NCBI GenBank assembly: GCA_963761615.1
Contig: CAVXGU010000003.1
Span: 1,426,001 to 1,490,000, forward strand
Length of the DNA: 64,000 nt
From: CAVXGU01 sp963761615
Lineage (GTDB): Bacteria > Acidobacteriota > Vicinamibacteria > Vicinamibacterales > CAVVIG01
Direction of reading: 5' to 3'
Shown: in pieces, positions 18,380-25,880 of the stretch
Position numbering within the stretch: position 1 is the stretch's first letter
Layout of the letters: each line of letters begins with the position of its first letter
The notes under the pieces: generated by a model
What the model was told of the DNA's origin: nothing
Seen by the model: the letters and a program-made list of their open reading frames with translations, nothing else
Databases searched by the model: none
Made by a program: the position numbers and the translations under genes

Positions 18380-18877
18380 ATGAATCCAACCATCGACCGA
18401 CTGATTTCGCAGTACGAAGCCCGCCGGATGAGCCGCCGTGAGCTGGTGGCCTCCCTGGCGTCCCTGGTCGCCGTCGCGGCCGTCGCGCCCGTGGCCGCCC
18501 AGAGCCAGGTGGCGCAGGGCGCGTCGCTCAACCACGCCTCGATCGCCGTGACCGACGTCGAGCGCTCCGCGGACTTCTACGCGAAGGTGCTGGGGCTCAA
18601 GGTCGTCAGCCGCCCGGGCAACGGCGGCATCAACATGGGGCTCGGGACGAGCTTCCTCGGTCTCTACAAGCTGCCCAATCCCGGTTCCGTCAACCACATC
18701 TGCATCGGCGTCGACGACTACGATCCACAGGCGATCGCGGCGCGGCTCAAGGCCGAGGGCATCACGGCGCGGGTCGACAACAACCCGAAGAACCGCACCA
18801 GCGGGGGCGACCAGCTCTACTTCAGCGACCCCGACGGCACGCACCTGCAGTTGTCGGCCAACGGCTATCAGGGCTGA
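18380..18877 (+). CDS. Tat-exported VOC (glyoxalase/bleomycin-resistance-type) protein
   Basis: 165 residues. The twin-arginine signal MSRRELVASLASLVAVAAV spans residues 17-35, preceded by a short helical n-region, so the folded and possibly metal-loaded protein should be exported. The mature part is one VOC module: LNHASIAVTDVERSADFYAKVLGL, a central NHICIGVDDYD, and YFSDPDGTHLQLS. The His near residue 51, a second His in NHICIG and the Glu/Gln position in HLQL fit a metal site. It sits in the operon starting at 17222. A second exported VOC protein, of two modules, is at 51759-52559. Confidence 0.85.
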   Translation: MNPTIDRLISQYEARRMSRRELVASLASLVAVAAVAPVAAQSQVAQGASLNHASIAVTDVERSADFYAKVLGLKVVSRPGNGGINMGLGTSFLGLYKLPNPGSVNHICIGVDDYDPQAIAARLKAEGITARVDNNPKNRTSGGDQLYFSDPDGTHLQLSANGYQG

Positions 18878-18889
18878 CGTCCCGCCTTC

Positions 18890-19726
18890 GTGCTGGCCCG
18901 CTACTACGACTGGTTGTCGCGCTATCAGCAGGTCGTGGGGTGGGCCACGCGCGCCGGCCGCGGCCGCTGCACGATTCACAGGCGCCTGGCGCCCGTCGGG
19001 ACGGGACCGCGGGGCGACACGCTGCACGCGCTGCTCCTCGACGCGATCGCCGGCGTGGCGGCGTCGCCGCGCGTCGTCGACGCGGGATGCGGACTCGGCG
19101 GCACCGTCTTCTTCCTGCACGACCGACTCGGCGGACAGTACGACGGCCTGACGATCAGCGCCGTGCAGCGGCGCCGGGCCGAGGGCGAGGCCAGGCGCCG
19201 CGGCGTCGCCGCAGACTGCCGCTTCCACCTGCGCAGCTACGACGAGGACCTGCGCGCGATCGCGCCCGACGGCGTGGATCTCGTCGTCGCCATCGAGTCC
19301 CTCCTGCACGCCCCGGACCCCCCGCGCACGATCGCGAACTTCGCCGCCGCGCTCCGCCCGGGCGGACGCTTCGCGTTGATCGACGACGTCCCGTCGCCCG
19401 ATCTGCCGGACGCGGATGCGGACTTCCAGCTGTTCCGGGAGGGGTGGAGCTGCCCGGCCGTCCTGCGACATGATCGACTGCTCGCCGCCCTCGCCGCGGC
19501 CGGGCTGAAGGTCGAGCGGGACGACGACTTGTCGCCCCGCGTGCCGCGGCGGCCTCGCGCCACCCTCGAACGGCTGATCGGCGTCAATCAGCTGGTGCGA
19601 CCCCTCGCGGGGGACTCGGCGGCCGGAGACGTCCTCGACGGTCTGCACGGCGGACTCATGCTCGAGCGTCTGTACGCGCGCGGGCTCATCCAGTACCCGT
19701 CTGTGCCTGGCCCGCCGGTGACGTAG
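18890..19726 (+). CDS. Class I SAM-dependent methyltransferase
   Basis: 278 residues from GTG 18890, 12 bp after the VOC gene. Motif I, VVDAGCGLGGTVFFL, is near residue 62, followed by YDGLTISAVQRRRAE (motif II region), DLVVAIESLLHAPDP and ALRPGGRFALIDDV, the pattern of UbiE/tocopherol/sterol C-methyltransferase relatives. It has no signal peptide, so it is cytoplasmic, unlike the two preceding products. It presumably methylates a small molecule that is also handled by the adjacent decarboxylase; this is inference from gene order. Confidence 0.87.
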   Translation: MLARYYDWLSRYQQVVGWATRAGRGRCTIHRRLAPVGTGPRGDTLHALLLDAIAGVAASPRVVDAGCGLGGTVFFLHDRLGGQYDGLTISAVQRRRAEGEARRRGVAADCRFHLRSYDEDLRAIAPDGVDLVVAIESLLHAPDPPRTIANFAAALRPGGRFALIDDVPSPDLPDADADFQLFREGWSCPAVLRHDRLLAALAAAGLKVERDDDLSPRVPRRPRATLERLIGVNQLVRPLAGDSAAGDVLDGLHGGLMLERLYARGLIQYPSVPGPPVT

Positions 19727-19738
19727 GATGGCGGAAGG

Positions 19739-21376
19739 ATGACCCTCGCACGGTTTCTCTTCGACGAGCTCTGGCGCGCCGGCGTCCGCCGCATCTACGG
19801 CCTCCCCGGCGACTTCGCCCTCAACCTGTTCGAAGCGCTCGAGCACGACACGCGCTTCGGCCTGGTGCGCCTGGGCCACGAGCCGGCGGTCGGATTCGCG
19901 GCCGACGGGTGCGCCCGGATCACCAACGGCCTGGGCGTCTGCCTGGTGACGTACGGCGCCGGCGGGCTGAACCTGATCAACCCGGTGGCGTGCGCCTACG
20001 CCGAGGAGTCGCCGCTCGTCGTGATTTCGGGTGGACCGGGCCGGCAGGAGAAGCAATCCGGCGTGCAGGTCCATCACGAGGTCAAGACCTACGAGTCGCA
20101 GTTCAACGCGTACCGCGAGGTCACCGAGTTCGCGGCCATCCTGGACGACCCGTCCCAGGCGGCGAGCCAGATCCTGCGCGCGCTCGACGTGGCCCTGAAA
20201 TTCCGCCGGCCCGTGTACCTGGAAGTGCCGCGCGACATGGTCTTCACCGAGATCGCGCCGCCCGACGCGCGCGTCCGCGTCGAGGCGAAGACCGACGAGG
20301 GCGCGATCGCCGAGGCGACGCGGGAGATCGTCGGCCGCCTCGACGCGGCCGAGCACCCGGTGCTCATCGTCGGCGTCGAGGTCCACCGCTTCCAGCTGCG
20401 CGCCGCGGTGATGCGCCTCGCCGAACGCCTCGGGATTCCGGTGACGTCGTCGTTTCTCGGCCGCGGCGTCTTCCCGACGCGACATCCGCAGTTCATCGGG
20501 ACGTACCTGGGGGTCGTCTCGCCGGAGCCGCTGCGGCGTGTCGTCGAGGACGCGGACTGCCTGCTCCTGCTGGGCGAGGTGATCAGCGACACGACGCTCG
20601 GCGTGTCGGCCGAGAGCCTGAGCGCCGCGAACCTGATGATCTGTGCGGGCCGGGACGTCTTCATCGGACACCACCGGTACCAGCACGCACCGCTCGACCG
20701 GCTCGTGGAGGCGCTCCTGGCGTCGCCGGCGCTGCGGTCTCGACCGCCGCAGCCGCACGGCGTCGGATCGGACCAGTCGCCGGAAGTCCTCGAGCCGTTC
20801 GCCGACGACGAGCCGATCCGCGTGCGGCATGTCATCCGCGTGATCAACGAGCTCGTCGAGGCGCACCCCGAGATGCCGGTGGTGACCGACACGGGCGACT
20901 GCCTGTTCGCCGCCGTCGACATCCGCGCGAACGAGTGCGTGGCGCCCGCCTACTACGCCACGATGGGGTTCGCCGTGCCGGCCGCCCTCGGGATCCAGAC
21001 GGCGAGCGGCCGGCGGCCGATCGTCCTGGTCGGCGACGGCGCGTTCCAGATGACCGGTCCGGAGATCTCGCGGGCCCCGATGTACGGCTGCAACCCGATC
21101 GTGGTCCTCTTCGACAACAGCCGGTGGGAGATGCTGCAGGCGTTCTTTCCCGACGCGACGTACAACGACGTCGTGCACTGGCCGTTCGCCGAGCTGGCCC
21201 GACTGTGGGGCGGACGCGGCTTCGACGTGCGCACGCCCGGCGAGCTGAGGGCCGCGCTCGCGACCGCGTTCGACGAGTCGCGCTTCAGTCTCATCGACGT
21301 CGCCCTGCAGCCCGGTGATGTCTCGCCGATCCTGCGCGGGTTCGTGCAGGCCTTCAAGGCGCGCGTCTACAAGTGA
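19739..21376 (+). CDS. ThDP-dependent alpha-keto-acid decarboxylase (indolepyruvate/phenylpyruvate decarboxylase-like)
   Basis: 545 residues. The N-terminal PYR domain has the ThDP-activating glutamate in LGHEPAVGFAADGCAR (Glu48). A VHHE motif at residues 111-114 fits the His-His pair of pyruvate/indolepyruvate decarboxylases. The central domain spans about 190-330, and the C-terminal PP domain has the cofactor/Mg motif VGDGAFQMTGPEIS followed by NPIVVLFDNSRW. Such enzymes convert aryl- or branched 2-keto acids to aldehydes. It is the last gene of the 17222-21376 operon. The exact keto acid cannot be told; oxalyl-CoA or sulfopyruvate decarboxylases are less likely given the HH pair. Confidence 0.87.
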   Translation: MTLARFLFDELWRAGVRRIYGLPGDFALNLFEALEHDTRFGLVRLGHEPAVGFAADGCARITNGLGVCLVTYGAGGLNLINPVACAYAEESPLVVISGGPGRQEKQSGVQVHHEVKTYESQFNAYREVTEFAAILDDPSQAASQILRALDVALKFRRPVYLEVPRDMVFTEIAPPDARVRVEAKTDEGAIAEATREIVGRLDAAEHPVLIVGVEVHRFQLRAAVMRLAERLGIPVTSSFLGRGVFPTRHPQFIGTYLGVVSPEPLRRVVEDADCLLLLGEVISDTTLGVSAESLSAANLMICAGRDVFIGHHRYQHAPLDRLVEALLASPALRSRPPQPHGVGSDQSPEVLEPFADDEPIRVRHVIRVINELVEAHPEMPVVTDTGDCLFAAVDIRANECVAPAYYATMGFAVPAALGIQTASGRRPIVLVGDGAFQMTGPEISRAPMYGCNPIVVLFDNSRWEMLQAFFPDATYNDVVHWPFAELARLWGGRGFDVRTPGELRAALATAFDESRFSLIDVALQPGDVSPILRGFVQAFKARVYK

Positions 21377-21424
21377 CGCCGGCCGCGGCGACGCCGTCGC
21401 GGCCGGCAGGAGCGGACGGATCGA

Positions 21425-21766
21425 TCAGCGTCCGGGGTGCACGTCGACCTGGATCGCCATGTTGTTCTGGTCTTCCGTGCGGTAGTGCACGGTCACGCGC
21501 GCGCCCGGCATTGCGGCCAGGCCGTCGACGTCTTCGTTCGAGGCCAGGCTCTCGACGCGCTCGTTCGTGCCCGTCACGGCCGTCCGGTCGTTGTAGGTGA
21601 ACACCATGTCGGGGTTGCGGCTGGTCTTGACGATAATCGTCCGGCCGGTGACGCGCACGATCTGGCCAACGGCCGTGCTCGGCGCCTGCACCGCGAAGAC
21701 GGGTGCGGCCGGGCTCATCAGTGCCAGCGCGGCGGCCACGACCGTCAGGCGTCCTGCGAATCGCAT
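21425..21766 (-). CDS. Small exported beta-barrel-like protein of unknown function
   Basis: 113 residues from ATG 21766, preceded by AAGGAGGG. The signal peptide is MRFAGRLTVVAAALALMSPAAPVFA. The mature part reads as one OB- or SH3-like domain (VGQIVRVTGRTIIVKT, VFTYNDRTAVTG, GARVTVHYRTEDQNNMAIQVDV). It resembles small exported DUF5666-type proteins but I cannot place it firmly. It converges on the decarboxylase gene. Confidence 0.72.
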   Translation of the reverse strand: MRFAGRLTVVAAALALMSPAAPVFAVQAPSTAVGQIVRVTGRTIIVKTSRNPDMVFTYNDRTAVTGTNERVESLASNEDVDGLAAMPGARVTVHYRTEDQNNMAIQVDVHPGR

Positions 21767-21860
21767 GAATCCCTCCTTGACGCGCGTGTGACGAACCGGC
21801 GCGTCCGAAGGATCTAGACGGACGGCGAGCACGGCCAGTCTGGCCGCGCACCGAGGCGGT

Positions 21861-22904
21861 TCAGCTTGCCGCCGGCTCGTGCGCCGGGCCGCCGGCCGTC
21901 AGACGGACCCGAGCAGGACCGTGTGCGGCCCCTGGAGCGGGTGGCGCGAGAATCGAATGGAACCCCGCGGCGGCGAGCATGTCCCGCAACTCGCCGAAGG
22001 TGTAGGCGTCGCCGGCCGGCGTGCCCGCCAGCATGTTGATCGCGAACGCGGCGGCAGGCGGCGGCGTCACCCGGTCGTCGTTCGGCACGAACTCCAGGAC
22101 CACCACGCGCCCGCCGGGCGCGAGCGAGCCCGCGACCTTGCGGAGCAGGGTCGTGCCCGTTGCGGGATCGAAGTGATGGAGAAAGTTGGTGACGAGCGCC
22201 ACGTCGAAACCGGTGCCCCAGTCGACGGTGAAGGCGCTCCCGGCCAGCGTCCGGTGGCGCGCCCCGACGCCCATCCTGGCCGCGTTCGCCGAGGCGACCG
22301 CGAGCACGCCGGGCCAGTCGACCGCCACGACCTCGGCGGCCGGGTTGCGCTGGGCGACGACGATGCCGAACAGGCCGTGGCCGGCGGCGATGTCGAGCAC
22401 CCGCATCGGGGCGTCGGTCGAGCCGAGCAGCCCCGCGATCGCCTGCGCCGCGGGCGCCATCATCGGCATCATGCCGCGCGCGAACCGCTGCCAGATCGGG
22501 TTGTCGTCGGCGACGGTGTTGGCGTCGGGCGTCACCGTGCCGCGGCGGACGGTGTCGGTCAGGTGGGTGAAGTTGCCGCGGAGGTTCGGCGCGTGCAGGA
22601 ATTCCAGCACACCGCCCATGTAGGTCGGGGACTGCTTGGAGAGGAAGGCGGCGGTGTCCCGCGTGAGCCGGTACGCGCCGTCCTCCTTGGCGAGGAACCC
22701 GAGAACCGTCAGGTAGTCGCAGAGCATGCGGATGCCGCGCTCCGATGCCGCGCACCGGGCGGCGATCTCGGCGACCGTCGACGCGCCGGCGTCGATCGCG
22801 GTGAAGAGGTCGAGATCGACCGCCGCTCCGAGCGCGGCGGTGCGTTGATAGGCGCTGGCGGTCTCGAGGAACAGGTCGGGCGTCAGATGCGGCGTGTCGC
22901 TCAT
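21861..22904 (-). CDS. Methyltransferase with N-terminal winged-helix/dimerisation domain (O-methyltransferase type)
   Basis: 347 residues from ATG 22904. An N-terminal all-helical winged-helix region (residues 1-110; LFLETASAYQRTAALGAAVDLDLF, CAASERGIRMLCDYLTVLG) resembles plant/actinobacterial O-methyltransferases. It is followed by a Rossmann domain with MRVLDIAAGHGLFGIVVAQRNP, VVAVDWPGVL, TNFLHHFDPATGTTLLRKV and LAPGGRVVVLEFVPND. The gene begins 4 bp after the end of the MgtC/DUF4010 gene on the same strand, so the two are probably co-transcribed. Acceptor unknown. Confidence 0.86.
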   Translation of the reverse strand: MSDTPHLTPDLFLETASAYQRTAALGAAVDLDLFTAIDAGASTVAEIAARCAASERGIRMLCDYLTVLGFLAKEDGAYRLTRDTAAFLSKQSPTYMGGVLEFLHAPNLRGNFTHLTDTVRRGTVTPDANTVADDNPIWQRFARGMMPMMAPAAQAIAGLLGSTDAPMRVLDIAAGHGLFGIVVAQRNPAAEVVAVDWPGVLAVASANAARMGVGARHRTLAGSAFTVDWGTGFDVALVTNFLHHFDPATGTTLLRKVAGSLAPGGRVVVLEFVPNDDRVTPPPAAAFAINMLAGTPAGDAYTFGELRDMLAAAGFHSILAPPAPGAAHGPARVRLTAGGPAHEPAAS

Positions 22905-22908
22905 CCGC

Positions 22909-24153
22909 CTATCGTAGCAACAGGAGCGAGGCTCCGAGCGCGACGATTGTGGCGCCCAGCACCGACCCGGCGACGCGTCGGAACGCCGGCCCGCCGAACG
23001 CGAGGGCGATGCCCGCCTTGACCGCCGAGTTCGACAGGATGCCGGTCGCGATGGCGCGGGCGGCGATCCGTGGCGCCAGGCCCTGGGACGCGGCATGGGC
23101 CATCGACACGGTCAGCGCGTCGGCGTCGGTGAGACCGAGCACGGCGCCCGAGGCGATCATGCCGGCGTCGCCGAAGAACCCGCGCGCGAGGAAGACGGCG
23201 AACAGGACGACCTGGAAGAGGAGCGCCATCTGCAGCGCCGGCCACAGCTGGAGCGGATTCGAGAGGCGTCGGGGCGGCCCCTGGGACGGCGGCCCGCCGC
23301 GGAGCCCCGCGAGCACCGCGCCCGCGCCGATGGTGAACGGCGCCGCCAGGTACGGCCACAGCGCGGCGGCGACCCGTGGCTCCAGCACGAGCGTGGCGAG
23401 CAGCACGCGCGGCACGAGCATCGTGCACGCGCCGACGGCGGCCACGCCCAGCGTGGCGCCGAGGGCAGCCTCGGTCCGGCTGAGGCGCGCGAAGGCGAGC
23501 GTCACGTTGGTCGACGACACGAGGCCGCCGAGCAGGCCCGCGAGGGGGTAGCCGCGTCGCGCGCCGACCGCGCGGCGTGCGATGAAGCCGGCGAAGCTCA
23601 TGCCCGTGAAGAAGAGCACCAGCAGCCAGAGCTGCTGCGGGCGCACGCCCCCGAGGGGCCCGTACGGCCCGGGCGGCAGCAGCGGCAGCACGACGACCGC
23701 CATCACGCCGAAGCGCGCGCCCGCGCGGAGCTCCTCGTCGTCGATCCGCCCGACCGCGGCGTGGAGCCGGGATTTCTCGACGAGGAGCAGGACCGTGATG
23801 GCGGCCACCCCGCTCGCGAGGGCGAGCCGGCCGAGGCCCGCGAGCAGGCCGGCGGCGACGACGACCAGCGCCGCGGCTTCCGTCGTGGCGTCGACGTCGC
23901 GGCGGCCGGCCGCGACGTATCCGGCGACGACGAGCGCCGCCGCGCCCGTCGCGATGACGACGCCGAACGCGGCGAAGCCCTGAAGCGCAAGCCAGCCGGC
24001 CACGCCCGCCACGCCGCCGAGGAGCGTGAGCGTGCGCACCCCGCCCAAATGCGCGTGCGCGCCGCTCGCGTGGCCTGTCCGTTGGCGCTCGACGCCGATC
24101 GCGGCGCCGGCAAGGCCCGCGACGAGGATGTTCCACAGGGACGAATCGAACAT
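22909..24153 (-). CDS. MgtC/SapB-DUF4010 family membrane protein
   Basis: 414 residues from ATG 24153. The N-terminal MgtC-like portion has WNILVAGLAGAAIGVERQR, then GGVRTLTLLGGVAGVAGWLA. A central hydrophobic part follows, and then a DUF4010 region with SSTNVTLAFARLSR (near residue 235), ASGAVLGLTDADALTVSMA and NSAVKAGIALAFGG. About twelve membrane helices are expected. Family members are inner-membrane proteins of unclear transport function. It is divergent from the pentaheme cytochrome gene at 24265 and upstream of the methyltransferase gene. Confidence 0.88.
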   Translation of the reverse strand: MFDSSLWNILVAGLAGAAIGVERQRTGHASGAHAHLGGVRTLTLLGGVAGVAGWLALQGFAAFGVVIATGAAALVVAGYVAAGRRDVDATTEAAALVVVAAGLLAGLGRLALASGVAAITVLLLVEKSRLHAAVGRIDDEELRAGARFGVMAVVVLPLLPPGPYGPLGGVRPQQLWLLVLFFTGMSFAGFIARRAVGARRGYPLAGLLGGLVSSTNVTLAFARLSRTEAALGATLGVAAVGACTMLVPRVLLATLVLEPRVAAALWPYLAAPFTIGAGAVLAGLRGGPPSQGPPRRLSNPLQLWPALQMALLFQVVLFAVFLARGFFGDAGMIASGAVLGLTDADALTVSMAHAASQGLAPRIAARAIATGILSNSAVKAGIALAFGGPAFRRVAGSVLGATIVALGASLLLLR

Positions 24154-24232
24154 GCAGGCGCCTCGCGTGCCGGAACTCCGGCATTCCGCGGTCCAATATG
24201 CCCCAGTGTTCAAGGATCGCGCCGAGATCCGG

Positions 24233-24238
24233 CATAAT
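24233..24238 (+). promoter_or_regulatory. Putative -10 element (CATAAT) for the multiheme cytochrome
   Basis: CATAAT lies 27 bp before ATG 24265, in the 111-bp gap between divergent genes. An AGGAGG ribosome binding site follows at about 24254. A TTCAAG 18 bp upstream is a weak -35 candidate. Confidence 0.35.
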
Positions 24239-24264
24239 GGCGGCACAAATTTTCAGGAGGCTCA

Positions 24265-25017
24265 ATGTCGAGATCCGCGATCATCGGTCTGTTCGTGCTC
24301 GTCGGCGGTCTGGCGCTGGCGCCCGCCGCCCGGGCGCAGGTGGACCGCTGCGCGGACTGTCACATCGCCAACCGCGTCGAGGTCGGCGCCCGTCACGTGG
24401 CCGACTGGGACCTGTCCGCGCACGGGCGGAACAACATCGGCTGTGCGAAGTGCCACGGCGGCGACCCGACCACCACCGAGGCGTCGCAGGCGCATCGGAC
24501 GATCCTGAGCCCGCTCAACCCGGCGAGCCCGGTGAACCGGCGCAACCTGCCCGTCACCTGCGGCGGGTGTCACACGGGTCCGCTCGTCGCCTTTCAGAAG
24601 AGCCACCACTGGGAGATGCTGCAGGCCGGCGACACGCGCGGGCCGACCTGCTCGACGTGCCACGGCGACGCCGGCGCGTGGCGGCCCTCGCCGCGGGCCC
24701 TCGAGTCCCAGTGCCGCGAATGCCACGGGCCGAACGGCGTCGCGCCGCGGGTCGAGCGGCCCGAGGCGGCACGCACGCTGTACGAAGCCGTGAACGACTC
24801 GCGCGATCTGCTCGACACGGCGCGCCGGCTGATCAACCGTGTGAAAGACCCGCAGCGGCGCGAGGAGCTCGAGACCGCGTACCAGCAGGCGCAGACGCCG
24901 CTGACGCTGGCGGTGCAGAGCGGGCACCAGTTCGTGTACGACGACCTGACCGCGCGGCTGCGTACGGCCCGGGAGCGCCTCGACGCGCTCCTCGGGATGC
25001 TGGCCAACCCGAAGTAG
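24265..25017 (+). CDS. Exported pentaheme c-type cytochrome
   Basis: 250 residues. The signal peptide ends at ARAQ (about residue 25). Five CxxCH heme sites occur at residues 29-33, 60-64, 99-103, 129-133 and 150-154, with additional histidines (HVADW, SAHGR, HRTI, KSHHWEM) available as distal ligands. A heme-free C-terminal helical region (about 165-250, Arg/Leu/Glu-rich) follows. The arrangement resembles NapC/NrfB- or cytochrome c3-like periplasmic electron carriers, but the helical tail is not typical of those. The ribosome binding site is AGGAGG. No oxidoreductase partner is adjacent. Confidence 0.9.
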   Translation: MSRSAIIGLFVLVGGLALAPAARAQVDRCADCHIANRVEVGARHVADWDLSAHGRNNIGCAKCHGGDPTTTEASQAHRTILSPLNPASPVNRRNLPVTCGGCHTGPLVAFQKSHHWEMLQAGDTRGPTCSTCHGDAGAWRPSPRALESQCRECHGPNGVAPRVERPEAARTLYEAVNDSRDLLDTARRLINRVKDPQRREELETAYQQAQTPLTLAVQSGHQFVYDDLTARLRTARERLDALLGMLANPK

Positions 25018-25069
25018 GCCGCCCGGCGGAGTGGACACGCGCGGCGCCGGCCGCGCCAGGGGGGACACG

Positions 25070-25624
25070 GTGAAGGCTCGGGACTGCATTCTGTTCAGCG
25101 GCGGGGCGCCCGGCGCCGAGGCGGAGTTCGGGCGCTGCGCCGAGCGCAGCGGCGTCGAAGAAGTCAATTTCACGTTCGACGGCCACCGGATCGAGCGCCA
25201 CCGCGGCGTCCGGGTCCTGAACCACGAGGAGCTGCAGCGCGGCGACGTCAGCCTGGAATACGTCGGCCGCCTGCTGCACCGCCGCTACACGGACAGCCCG
25301 ACGATCCGCCGCGTGCTGCAGACGCTGTGGTACCAGGTCAACGAGGGCCAGGAGATCTACGTCGTCGGCACCATCCTCGACGATGGAACCGTTCGCGGCG
25401 GCACGGGCTGGGGCGCGGAATTCGCCAAGCTCTGCAACAAGCCGCTGTGGGTGTTCGATCAGCAGCGGGATGCCTGGTTCCGCTGGGCCGGACGCGAGTG
25501 GGTGTCGGGTGGTGAGCCCGTGGTGACCCACCCCCACTTCACCGGGACCGGGACCCGCACGCTGCTCGCGAACGGGAAGCGCGCCGTCGAGGATCTCGTC
25601 GCCCGGTCCGTCACGCGCTCGTAG
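25070..25624 (+). CDS. SLOG-domain protein (putative nucleotide-binding Rossmannoid)
   Basis: 184 residues from GTG 25070 (alternative GTG 25031). The N-terminus reads ILFSGGAPGAEAEFG, the glycine-rich loop of SLOG/lysine-decarboxylase-like folds. A second signature, VGTILDDGTVRGGTGWGAEFA, near residue 110 is followed by KPLWVFDQQRDAWFRW and a C-terminal HFTGTGTRTLLANGK. SLOG proteins bind nucleotides or nucleotide-derived signals, and some hydrolyse cytokinin-type monophosphates. The exact role is unknown. It lies between the cytochrome gene and the CPXCG/glycosyltransferase operon. Confidence 0.72.
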   Translation: MKARDCILFSGGAPGAEAEFGRCAERSGVEEVNFTFDGHRIERHRGVRVLNHEELQRGDVSLEYVGRLLHRRYTDSPTIRRVLQTLWYQVNEGQEIYVVGTILDDGTVRGGTGWGAEFAKLCNKPLWVFDQQRDAWFRWAGREWVSGGEPVVTHPHFTGTGTRTLLANGKRAVEDLVARSVTRS

Positions 25625-25671
25625 CCCGCGCCGGGCTGACGGGGCGCCCCCCCGCCCGGGGCGCGTCCGTG

Positions 25672-25677
25672 TATCAT
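25672..25677 (+). promoter_or_regulatory. Putative -10 element (TATCAT)
   Basis: TATCAT ends 10 bp before GTG 25688 of the CPXCG gene, predicting a nearly leaderless transcript for the four-gene operon 25688-29387. Confidence 0.35.
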
Positions 25678-25687
25678 CTTCTGGCGC

Positions 25688-25873
25688 GTGGAAGATCACT
25701 TCGAAGTCGTCTGCCCGTACTGCGGGCAATCGGTCGAGCTGGTCGTCGAGGCCGACGCGCGCGGCAGCTTCATCCAGGACTGCGAGGTCTGCTGCCATCC
25801 CTGGCGCGTGACCGTTCGGCGTGAAGCGGGCCGGCGCCGGATCGACGTGGCGCGCGCCGACGGGTCGGAGTAG
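25688..25873 (+). CDS. CPXCG-motif small cysteine-rich protein
   Basis: 61 residues from GTG 25688. There are two CxxC pairs: CPYCG at residues 9-13 and CEVCC near residues 32-36, followed by HPWRV. This matches the small CPXCG cysteine-rich family of putative zinc-binding proteins. The next gene starts 7 bp downstream, so it leads the glycosyltransferase operon. Function is unknown. Confidence 0.82.
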   Translation: MEDHFEVVCPYCGQSVELVVEADARGSFIQDCEVCCHPWRVTVRREAGRRRIDVARADGSE

Positions 25874-25880
25874 CGTCGGG

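Noticed and set aside
17150..21178. Very long minus-strand open frame (over 1300 codons) opposite the hydrolase-to-decarboxylase operon
   Set aside because: It is Arg/His/Asp/Val-rich without domains and mirrors real plus-strand genes that have clear motifs. High GC leaves antisense frames open.
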